From positions 1-16,981 of the forward strand of contig JAWLDZ010000049.1 in NCBI GenBank assembly GCA_041686355.1: a stretch of DNA of 16,981 bases, in the 5' to 3' direction. The position numbers and the translations under genes are program-made. This DNA is from DSBN01 sp041686355 (GTDB lineage Bacteria; Spirochaetota; Spirochaetia; DSM-16054; Sediminispirochaetaceae). Shown here piece after piece: positions 1 to 5,797 of the stretch (its first letter is position 1; each line of letters starts with the position of its first letter). Below the pieces are notes generated by a model. The model was not told the origin of the DNA, ran no database searches, and saw nothing but the letters and a program-made list of their open reading frames with translations.

Positions 1-7
1 TGAATCT

Positions 8-36
8 ATTCTCACCCTAAGTTTGTAAATCGTCAA
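8..36 (-). promoter_or_regulatory. Probable sigma70 promoter reading off the left edge
   Basis: On the minus strand a TTGACG -35 box (31-36) is followed after 17 bases by GAGAAT (8-13). The -35 box is preceded by an A-rich stretch that could act as an UP element. From the A-run through TTGAC and on to ATTTACAAA, the sequence closely matches the promoter of the FabH-like gene at 855-1871, which strengthens the call and suggests co-regulation. The -10 box is weak, with two mismatches. The target gene lies outside the window. Confidence 0.5.
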
Positions 37-53
37 GTTTTTTCTATAAATTT

Positions 54-87
54 TTTGTAACATGAATCATCTCTCACATATTACAAA
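54..87. repeat. Inverted repeat around the end of the SDR gene
   Basis: The left arm TTTGTAACATG (54-64) pairs with the right arm CATATTACAAA (77-87), with one mismatch in 11 bases and a 12-base spacer. The right arm includes the stop codon of the SDR gene. Neither strand has a T-run after it, so it does not look like an intrinsic terminator. The spacer overlaps one copy of the 14-bp TGAATCATCTCTCA element. It may be an operator for the leftward promoter or a 3' stem-loop. Confidence 0.4.
63..76. repeat. 14-bp element, copy 1 (candidate operator)
   Basis: TGAATCATCTCTCA is identical to the copy at 1894-1907 and has 12 of 14 bases in common with 2098-2111. Here it sits between the end of the SDR gene and the promoter that reads off the left edge. 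Its outer bases are weakly dyad-symmetric (TGA...TCA). That it binds a regulator is inference. Confidence 0.4.
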
Positions 88-818
88 GAAAAACCGCCGT
101 CTACACGCAGCACCTGCCCTGTTATAAAGGAGGCATCATCGCTTGCCAGGAAGGTTACTGCATTGGCTACTTCCTGCACTTCTCCCAATCGCTTCAGCGA
201 AGTACGAGAGGTAAAGTTTTCAATGAGCTTATCCGGTACGGTCTCGATCATGGGAGTGTCGATAAATCCAGGTGCCACCGCATTTGCCCGTACGGCAGCC
301 CCCTTGCGGGCAAACTCCTTCGACCAGCTTTTTGCCATCGCAACTACGCCGGCTTTAGTGGCTGCATAATTAGTCTGCCCCATATTACCGTCTAAACCGA
401 CGATACTCGAAATATTCACAATCGAACCGCTGCCTTGCTGCATCATGAGGGGGCCGATTTCGCGGGCCATGTTAAAACTTCCCTTTAGATTGATGCTGAT
501 TACCGCTTCCCAAGCCTCATCATCCATTTTATGGATAAGGGAATCCTTGGTTATTCCCGCATTATTGATCAACACATCAATTCGCCCGTCACTCTCCGTC
601 ACCTCTTTAACAAAGCTGCGTATGGCCTCAGGATCAGTTACATCAAGCATTACGCCCTTTAACCTGCTCACCTCTTTCTCGACCGCCGCCAATACCGCAT
701 CATCCACATCACAGGCGTAGACCTTTTCAGCTCCGGCGGAAACAAAGGTTTCGGCAATAGTTCTGCCGATTCCCTTCCCTCCTCCGGTCACTACACAAAT
801 TTTCCCGGTAAGATCCAT
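81..818 (-). CDS. fabG: FabG-type SDR oxidoreductase (3-oxoacyl-ACP or acetoacetyl-CoA reductase)
   Basis: This is a classical short-chain dehydrogenase of 245 residues, the normal size for FabG/PhaB proteins, and probably reduces a 3-oxoacyl thioester with NAD(P)H in the cytoplasm. Visible motifs are the TGGGKGIG nucleotide-binding loop (11-18), NNAG (85-88), Ser138 and the Tyr151-x3-Lys155 catalytic pair. The C-terminal TGQVLRVDGGFS is typical of the family. An ATG two codons further upstream (824) directly abuts the AAGGAGG ribosome site (825-831), whereas the ATG at 818 is six bases from it, so I start at 818. It follows the FabH-like gene by about 36 bases on the same strand and is probably co-transcribed. 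With a thiolase nearby, acetoacetyl-CoA is as plausible a substrate as acyl-ACP; the sequence alone does not decide. Confidence 0.9.
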   Translation of the reverse strand: MDLTGKICVVTGGGKGIGRTIAETFVSAGAEKVYACDVDDAVLAAVEKEVSRLKGVMLDVTDPEAIRSFVKEVTESDGRIDVLINNAGITKDSLIHKMDDEAWEAVISINLKGSFNMAREIGPLMMQQGSGSIVNISSIVGLDGNMGQTNYAATKAGVVAMAKSWSKEFARKGAAVRANAVAPGFIDTPMIETVPDKLIENFTSRTSLKRLGEVQEVANAVTFLASDDASFITGQVLRVDGGFSL

Positions 819-854
819 ATACATCCTCCTTATTTATTAAAATTTTAGAAATTA

Positions 855-1871
855 TTACTCCGGATAATCACCCCAATGCACCACGGTGGAGGCCCATACA
901 AAGCCGAGACCGGCCCCGACCATGACAATCTTGTCACCATCCTTGATTTTTCCCTGTTCTATACCCAGCTCAATCGAGTGCACTTGGTCGTTCTGTCCTA
1001 AATGACCATACTCATCCAGATAAGTGGTCTGGCTCGCCTTTAAGTTCAGTTCTGCAAGTACCGCATCGTGGGCAGAGCGTTTGAAGTGCAGAATTGCCAG
1101 ATAATCGATCTGCTCGTCAGTAAGACCGCCGGAGCGCTTCAGTGATTCACGTATCACATGGTAGAAGTTCGGCATGGTGCGTTCACCGAGCTTTTTCTTG
1201 AAAGACTCCACATCCCGGACCACAAAATGCGCCTTATCGGCGTCTTCCGCCTTTGGGGGCCAGGCCTTAGCCCCTAGAACGGGAACTACACAGTCTTCTG
1301 CAAAACTGCCGTCTCCCCGGAAGGATGAGCCCAGAACCACATTCCGGTTGTACCCCTTCTCCAGCAAAACCGCCGCCCCGGAGGCCCCGATATCCGCCAT
1401 AAAGCTGGTCTCTTTCACTCCAAGGTCAATAAGGTCTACATTGCGATATCCGCTGACCAGCAGTACACGATGTAACTCATCCTTAGCAATCATCATGGAT
1501 TTGGCCACATCGAGACCGGCCATCATAGAACCGCACATCGCCTCCATGTCGAAGGACCAGGCATTCTCCGCTCCCAGCTCATGGGCTACCTTCAGTCCGG
1601 CAAGCCAACAGGGATAATCCTTATGCTGGCCGCCATTCCAAATCACTAAATCGATATCCCCCGGGTCAATACCCGCCTGCTCTACCGCTCGCTTGGCCGC
1701 CTGAAGGCCCATATAGCTGGGGGTATCCCCGGGTCCGGGAATCGGCTTTTGTTTAACCCCGAACTTACGGGCAATTACATCCTCGGGTATACCCGTTTTT
1801 TCCCCAATCTCAGCGGCAGTCATCATTTTCGTTGGCAAGTACGTCCCTAAACCTCGAATGCCTATATTCAT
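855..1871 (-). CDS. FabH-like ketosynthase (KAS III family), first of two
   Basis: The 338-residue protein has the thiolase-fold layout and length of beta-ketoacyl-ACP synthase III. The nucleophile is visible as Cys113 in the motif EAMCGSMMAGLD. The second triad region reads LAILHFKRSAHD, so a histidine (262) is present but the usual HQAN context is lost. The third region reads YGHLGQND, with His290 where FabH has the Asn of YGNTS. It is therefore a divergent family member rather than the housekeeping FabH. The start has a good AGAGG site six bases upstream and a consensus-like promoter (1911-1939). It is divergent from a second FabH-like gene and leads the SDR gene. It could condense an acyl-CoA with another thioester, or act as an acyltransferase; the substrate is unknown. 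Confidence 0.85.
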   Translation of the reverse strand: MNIGIRGLGTYLPTKMMTAAEIGEKTGIPEDVIARKFGVKQKPIPGPGDTPSYMGLQAAKRAVEQAGIDPGDIDLVIWNGGQHKDYPCWLAGLKVAHELGAENAWSFDMEAMCGSMMAGLDVAKSMMIAKDELHRVLLVSGYRNVDLIDLGVKETSFMADIGASGAAVLLEKGYNRNVVLGSSFRGDGSFAEDCVVPVLGAKAWPPKAEDADKAHFVVRDVESFKKKLGERTMPNFYHVIRESLKRSGGLTDEQIDYLAILHFKRSAHDAVLAELNLKASQTTYLDEYGHLGQNDQVHSIELGIEQGKIKDGDKIVMVGAGLGFVWASTVVHWGDYPE

Positions 1872-1893
1872 GTATCACCTCTAAATTAAGCGT

Positions 1894-1907
1894 TGAATCA
1901 TCTCTCA
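1894..1907. repeat. 14-bp element, copy 2 (candidate operator at the leftward promoter)
   Basis: TGAATCATCTCTCA lies three bases beyond the -10 box of the leftward FabH-like promoter, so it would cover the transcription start. It is identical to copy 1 (63-76). This is a position where a bound repressor would block initiation. The regulator is not identified; the nearby tandem TetR protein is one candidate. Confidence 0.45.
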
Positions 1908-1910
1908 ATT

Positions 1911-1939
1911 AGTATAGGGGCCTTTGTAAATTCGGTCAA
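1911..1939 (-). promoter_or_regulatory. Sigma70 promoter for the FabH-like/SDR operon
   Basis: On the minus strand TTGACC (1934-1939) and TATACT (1911-1916) are separated by exactly 17 bases, each box with a single mismatch to consensus. An A-rich tract upstream of the -35 resembles an UP element. The spacer ends in GGCCCC next to the -10. The leader to the start codon at 1871 is about 35 bases. Confidence 0.8.
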
Positions 1940-2002
1940 GTTTTTTCTTTCATCAATTTTTTAACTTTTTTGTCCCTTCTAAGACCAATTTAAGGCTTAA
2001 TC

Positions 2003-2012
2003 CCCCTATACT
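2003..2012 (+). promoter_or_regulatory. Mirror copy of the CCCC-TATACT box, possible second -10
   Basis: CCCCTATACT (2003-2012) is the exact reverse complement of AGTATAGGGG (1911-1920), which carries the -10 box of the leftward promoter. Read rightward it offers a TATACT -10 with no good -35 (about ACCAAT at 17 bases). It may be a weak or activator-dependent rightward promoter, or half of a paired protein-binding site. Confidence 0.35.
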
Positions 2013-2057
2013 GGGCTTCATTCTTTAAAATTGCCAGGTTTCAGCGAAAGTTTTTCC

Positions 2058-2086
2058 TTGCCAGGAGGCAGAAACAATTTTATAAT
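2058..2086 (+). promoter_or_regulatory. Sigma70 promoter for the FabH-like/CoA-transferase/thiolase operon
   Basis: TTGCCA (2058-2063) and a perfect TATAAT (2081-2086) are spaced by 17 bases. Transcription would start near 2093, just before the copy of the 14-bp element at 2098-2111 and about 33 bases before the GTG start at 2126. The -35 lies in the second of two TTGCCAGG direct repeats (2031-2038 and 2058-2065). Confidence 0.65.
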
Positions 2087-2097
2087 AAATTGCATTA

Positions 2098-2111
2098 TGA
2101 ATCACTTCTCA
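2098..2111. repeat. 14-bp element, copy 3 (candidate operator at the rightward promoter)
   Basis: TGAATCACTTCTCA has 12 of 14 bases in common with copies 1 and 2. It lies 11 bases after the TATAAT box and directly before the GGAGG ribosome site at 2117-2121. Binding here could block the early transcript or occlude translation. It does not lie in coding sequence if the GTG start is right. Confidence 0.4.
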
Positions 2112-2125
2112 TTATTGGAGGAATT

Positions 2126-3127
2126 GTGGAACATACAGGAATCAAGGGACTGGGGCTTTACGTTCCCGGAGAACCTATCGACAATACCGAATTGCAAAGG
2201 CTTGCCGGCATCGAGTTTAATGTAGACAAGATCGAAAACAAAATCGGCATAAAAAACCGACATATCGCAAAACTGCGCGACACAGGTGAAACTACCGCCG
2301 ATTTTGCTACTAATGCCGCCCGGGAGGCACTTAAAGACGCGGGGATCGATCCCCAGGAGGTATCCTATTTTATCGTCGGCACTGATACTCCGGAATATAT
2401 CTCCCCTGCCACAGCCATGCTTGTCCAAGGACGCATCCAGGGGGGCCAAAAATATACCGGCTCCTTTGATATAGGCAGCTCTTGCGCAGGCTTCGTGACC
2501 GCCTATGATGCTGCCTCTCGAATGCTTGCGGGGGATTCCGAGGCTCGCTATGCGGTAGTGATAGGAGTATACAACATGCCCGCCTATGTTCGTGACGGAG
2601 ACGCCTTCGGTTATTCTATCTTTTCCGACGGGGCGGCTGCCTTTGTACTGGAAAAGCGTGAAACCCAGGGCTATCTGGGCAGTCAGTTTATTACCGACGG
2701 CACTCAATGGGACTATGTAGGGGTATATGCCGGCGGAACAAGGAATCCGGTCACCCATAAAAGGCTCGAGGATGGGGAATACGGTCTGCAGCTGCTGCAG
2801 CGCCTTCCGGGGGACCGCAACGTAAAATTGTGGCCTCCCCTGGTCAAGCACCTATTACATAAGACTGGGGTAGAACTCTCTGCGGTGGATCACCTTATTT
2901 TCACCCAGATTAACAGATCGGTTATTGAGCAGGTTATGAACATTCTAGAACTGCCGATGGAAAAAACAACTACCGTTATGGATAAATACGGTTACACTGG
3001 CTCAGCCTGTGTTCCGATGGCCTTCTACGAGGCGGTGAAAGCAGGTCGGATTAAACGGGGCGATATCGTACTGTTCGTGGCCTCCGGAGCCGGTTTGGCT
3101 GTGGGCAGCAATCTGTTTGTATATTAA
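2126..3127 (+). CDS. FabH-like ketosynthase (KAS III family), second of two, altered triad
   Basis: With a GTG start at 2126 the protein is 333 residues and begins VEHTGIKGLGLYVP, matching the MNIGIRGLGTYLP start of its divergent paralogue. A GGAGG site (2117-2121) lies four bases upstream, while an in-frame ATG at 2090 has no ribosome site. Cys120 in FDIGSSCAGF is the expected nucleophile. The other two triad positions differ from FabH: FTQINRS has Thr260 where HQAN has His, and KYGYTGSA has Tyr290 where YGNTS has Asn. Thioester formation may be retained while decarboxylative condensation as in FabH is doubtful. It leads an operon with a CoA-transferase (14-base gap) and a thiolase, so it should act on acyl-CoA metabolites. 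It might pair with the other FabH-like protein as a heterodimer. Confidence 0.85.
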   Translation: MEHTGIKGLGLYVPGEPIDNTELQRLAGIEFNVDKIENKIGIKNRHIAKLRDTGETTADFATNAAREALKDAGIDPQEVSYFIVGTDTPEYISPATAMLVQGRIQGGQKYTGSFDIGSSCAGFVTAYDAASRMLAGDSEARYAVVIGVYNMPAYVRDGDAFGYSIFSDGAAAFVLEKRETQGYLGSQFITDGTQWDYVGVYAGGTRNPVTHKRLEDGEYGLQLLQRLPGDRNVKLWPPLVKHLLHKTGVELSAVDHLIFTQINRSVIEQVMNILELPMEKTTTVMDKYGYTGSACVPMAFYEAVKAGRIKRGDIVLFVASGAGLAVGSNLFVY

Positions 3128-3141
3128 AGGAGTTAAAGCTT

Positions 3142-4452
3142 ATGAAAGACTGGAATAAAGATTACCAGCGGAGACTTATTACGACTGAGGAGGCGGTACG
3201 GCACATTAAATCCAATGATGATATTATAGTCGGTCAATGTGCCTCCGAACCCCAAGGACTGATGTCAAAAATTCACACCATGCACGACAAGGTCGAAGGG
3301 GTCAGAGTGTTCAGTGTGCTCACCCTTCAGCCCTACGATTTTTACATGAAGCCCGAAATGGAGGGCCACTTTGAACTGGCAAGCTGGTTTCATGCTCCCG
3401 GTTCCCGCAAAGCCCTCAAGGCCGGGCTAAGCACGGTAACTTACGTACCAAACATGCTGCACCGGGCGGCCATGGACCGAATACAAGCCAGAAGACCTAA
3501 TATTTTCTTTGGGACCTGCACCCCGCCGGATTCCAAAGGCTTTGTCTCGCTTTCTCTGGGAATTACCTATGAGAAAGACGTGCTGGAGGCGGCGGAACTG
3601 GTAGTGCTGGAGGTAAACGAGAACCTCCCCCGCACCTACGGCGACACCCATGTGCGCGTAGATGAAGTAGATTACTTTGTCGAAAATCATCAGGAACCCC
3701 CTACCCTGCCAATGCCTGAACCGGACGAGACCGATCAGGCCATCGGGAACTATGTTGCCGAGCTGGTGGATGACGGTTCTACCATCCAGCTGGGTATCGG
3801 GAACATACCTAATGCAGCTGCCCTGGCGCTGCAAGGGAAGAAGGATCTGGGAGTACACACCGAGATGGTAGTTGATTCGATGGTAGATCTCCATGAACGC
3901 GGGGTCATCACCAATAAGAGAAAAAGCCTATTTAAAGACAAGTTTGTCTGTACCTTCGCTTTTGGCTCAAAAAAACTGTACGAGTGGCTTGATGATAACA
4001 TGGCGGTGGAGTTCCAACGCGGCTCCTGGGTCAACGACCCGGCGGTTATCAGACAAAACTCCAGAATGGTCTCTCTTAACACCTGTTTAAATGTGGATAT
4101 GACCGGTCAGGTTGCCAGCGAATCAATCGGAACCACCCAGTACTCGGGTACCGGAGGGCAGACCGACACCGCTGTAGGAGCTAAAGAGGCTTATGACGGA
4201 TTAGGCAAGTCGATTATTGCCTGCCGTTCAACTGCCAAGAATGGTACGCTCAGCACAATCACCCCCACCCTTCGTGAGGGCACCGCGGTTACTCTGCATC
4301 GCAGCAATGTTGATCATATCGTCACCGAGTACGGAATAGCCTACATGCGAGGTCGAACAGTGCGGGAGCGAACTAGAAACCTAATTGCCGTAGCCCATCC
4401 GGATTTCCGGGAGGAACTGACCCAAGGGGCTAAAAAGCTTGGGTATATATAA
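3142..4452 (+). CDS. Acetyl-CoA hydrolase/CoA-transferase family protein (4-hydroxybutyrate or butyrate CoA-transferase type)
   Basis: The 436-residue length and motifs fit the single-chain class of CoA-transferases that includes 4-hydroxybutyrate CoA-transferase, butyryl-CoA:acetate CoA-transferase and acetyl-CoA hydrolase. The N-terminal domain contains FFGTCTPPDSKGFVSLS (122-138). The second domain has QLGIGNIPNA (216-225) and GVHTEMVVDS with Glu241, the residue expected to form the glutamyl-CoA intermediate. The C-terminal part has YSGTGGQTD and TEYGIAYMRGRT, as in family members. The enzyme would swap CoA between acetyl-CoA and another carboxylate in the cytoplasm. It sits between the FabH-like and thiolase genes, 14 and 16 bases apart, so all three are probably one transcript. 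Substrate specificity within the family cannot be read from sequence. Confidence 0.88.
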   Translation: MKDWNKDYQRRLITTEEAVRHIKSNDDIIVGQCASEPQGLMSKIHTMHDKVEGVRVFSVLTLQPYDFYMKPEMEGHFELASWFHAPGSRKALKAGLSTVTYVPNMLHRAAMDRIQARRPNIFFGTCTPPDSKGFVSLSLGITYEKDVLEAAELVVLEVNENLPRTYGDTHVRVDEVDYFVENHQEPPTLPMPEPDETDQAIGNYVAELVDDGSTIQLGIGNIPNAAALALQGKKDLGVHTEMVVDSMVDLHERGVITNKRKSLFKDKFVCTFAFGSKKLYEWLDDNMAVEFQRGSWVNDPAVIRQNSRMVSLNTCLNVDMTGQVASESIGTTQYSGTGGQTDTAVGAKEAYDGLGKSIIACRSTAKNGTLSTITPTLREGTAVTLHRSNVDHIVTEYGIAYMRGRTVRERTRNLIAVAHPDFREELTQGAKKLGYI

Positions 4453-4468
4453 AGAGAGGTATATCTAT

Positions 4469-5665
4469 ATGAAACGAGTTGCAATTGTAGCCGCCAAACG
4501 GACGGCTATCGGCACCTTCGGGGGCATGTTTGCAGGGGTATCGGCGGTTGAACTGGGGAGTCACTCCTTAAAAGCCGCTCTGCGGGAAGCAAAAGTTGAG
4601 CCCCAGCAGATTGAAGAGGTTATCGTCGGCAACATTCTTTCCGCCGGTTTAGGCCAGAATGTGGCCCGCCAGATAGCCGTCGGGGCAGACATTCCAGTCC
4701 AAGTTCCCAGTTATGGGATAAATAAACTCTGCGGTTCAGGACTCAAATCCATTACCTTGGGAGCGACGGAAATTGCCGTTGGTCATTCTGATATCATCGC
4801 CGCCGGGGGTAGTGAGAATATGACCCAGGCTCCCTATGCCGTTCCCAAAGCGCGCTATGGGGCTAAGATGGGCAATACGGAGATGGTAGACCTTATGCTG
4901 CGTGACGGTTTGTATGACGTATTTCACGATTATCATATGGGAATAACCGCCGAAAATCTGGCCGACCAGTGGAACATCAGCCGGGAAGAGATGGATAAGT
5001 TTGCCGCCGACAGCCAGAATAAGGCGGAAGCGGCGGTTGATGCCGGGCGTTTCAAGGCAGAAATCGAGCCGATCCAGATTCCCCAACGCAAGGGCGAGCC
5101 CCTGAACATCGACACTGACGAGCATATCCGGCGCGGGGCAAGCCCGGAGGGCCTGGCCAAACTGAGACCCGCCTTTAAGAAAGATGGAAGGGTTACCGCG
5201 GGAAATTCTTCGGGTATCAACGACGGAGCGGCCTTTGTAATTCTCATGTCAGAAGAGAAGGCCAACGCCCTCGGGATAGAGCCGCTGGCCTTTATCAGCG
5301 GATTCGGCTCCAGTGGGGTCGACCCGGCGTATATGGGCTATGGCCCGGTTCCGGCCACCTCACTTGCTCTTAAGCGGGCCGGATGGACACTTCAAGACAT
5401 CCAGCTTGCAGAGCTGAATGAGGCCTTTGCCGCCCAGTCCTTGGCGGTGCTCAAGGGAATGGAGCAGGAGTTGGGAGGAATCGACCCCTCAATTGTGAAT
5501 GTAAACGGTGGTGCTATCGCTTTGGGACATCCGATCGGTGCTTCGGGAGCACGCATATTGGTAACCCTACTTCATGAAATGGGCACACGCGATGTAAAAA
5601 AGGGACTTGCCACCCTTTGTATTGGCGGCGGGCAAGGCATAGCCCTACTCGTAGAACGGGGATAG
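4469..5665 (+). CDS. atoB: Acetyl-CoA acetyltransferase (thiolase II)
   Basis: This 398-residue thiolase catalyses the reversible condensation of two acetyl-CoA to acetoacetyl-CoA. The full catalytic set is present: Cys88 in NKLCGSGLKS, His354 in ALGHPIGASG and Cys384 in TLCIGGGQG, at the spacing usual for biosynthetic-type thiolases. I use the ATG at 4469, which follows GAGAGG (4454-4459) and yields MKRVAIVAAKRTAIG, the canonical beginning; a longer frame from TTG 4439 overlaps the previous gene and is unlikely. It is the last gene of the FabH-like/CoA-transferase/thiolase operon. With the SDR reductase across the divergent promoter it could form 3-hydroxybutyryl-CoA, or in reverse cleave acetoacetyl-CoA. 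No key residue is missing. Confidence 0.95.
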   Translation: MKRVAIVAAKRTAIGTFGGMFAGVSAVELGSHSLKAALREAKVEPQQIEEVIVGNILSAGLGQNVARQIAVGADIPVQVPSYGINKLCGSGLKSITLGATEIAVGHSDIIAAGGSENMTQAPYAVPKARYGAKMGNTEMVDLMLRDGLYDVFHDYHMGITAENLADQWNISREEMDKFAADSQNKAEAAVDAGRFKAEIEPIQIPQRKGEPLNIDTDEHIRRGASPEGLAKLRPAFKKDGRVTAGNSSGINDGAAFVILMSEEKANALGIEPLAFISGFGSSGVDPAYMGYGPVPATSLALKRAGWTLQDIQLAELNEAFAAQSLAVLKGMEQELGGIDPSIVNVNGGAIALGHPIGASGARILVTLLHEMGTRDVKKGLATLCIGGGQGIALLVERG

Positions 5666-5745
5666 GGCTGAATTAAACACAATCCCCCGGTACTATCCGC
5701 AACATATCCATCCGGTTATACCGGGGGTATAGAAATCACAGCCCT
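5664..5745. repeat. Nested inverted repeats between thiolase and tandem-TetR genes
   Basis: Outer arms AGGGCTG (5664-5670) and CAGCCCT (5739-5745) enclose perfect 9-base arms CCCCCGGTA (5684-5692) and TACCGGGGG (5719-5727). Within and overlapping the right arm are two further palindromes, CCGGTTATACCGG (5712-5724) and TATACCGGGGGTATA (5717-5731). The RNA could fold into a long stem ending the thiolase operon, although only a short TTT follows. The short palindromes are also shaped like TetR-family operators and lie at the -35 region of the next gene. Confidence 0.5.
5717..5731. promoter_or_regulatory. Candidate TetR-type operator upstream of the regulator gene
   Basis: TATACC-GGG-GGTATA is a perfect 6-bp dyad with a three-base centre. 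It overlaps the region where the -35 box of the regulator promoter should be: a TATACT -10 sits at 5753-5758 and no good -35 is visible. Autoregulation by the adjacent TetR-like protein is a reasonable inference. The GGGGGTATAG half recalls the CCCC-TATACT boxes at the divergent FabH-like promoters, although base order differs. Confidence 0.4.
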
Positions 5746-5797
5746 TTCACTCTATACTGTTTCTACAATCTGTAATAGAAAAGGAGTTCTGCCGGTC

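Noticed and set aside
54..87. Intrinsic terminator after the SDR gene
   Set aside because: The stem is AT-rich and no T-run follows on the transcribed strand; kept as an inverted repeat only.
2090..2125. ATG start at 2090 for the second FabH-like gene
   Set aside because: No ribosome site before it, it would start before or at the predicted transcription start, and the GTG at 2126 has GGAGG upstream and matches the paralogue's N-terminus.
2102..2851. 249-residue open frame antisense to the second FabH-like gene
   Set aside because: It is wholly inside a gene with clear family motifs, has no ribosome site and no recognisable domain; a shadow frame.
4439..4468. TTG start giving a longer thiolase
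   Set aside because: It overlaps the CoA-transferase gene, and the ATG at 4469 has its own ribosome site and gives the canonical thiolase N-terminus.
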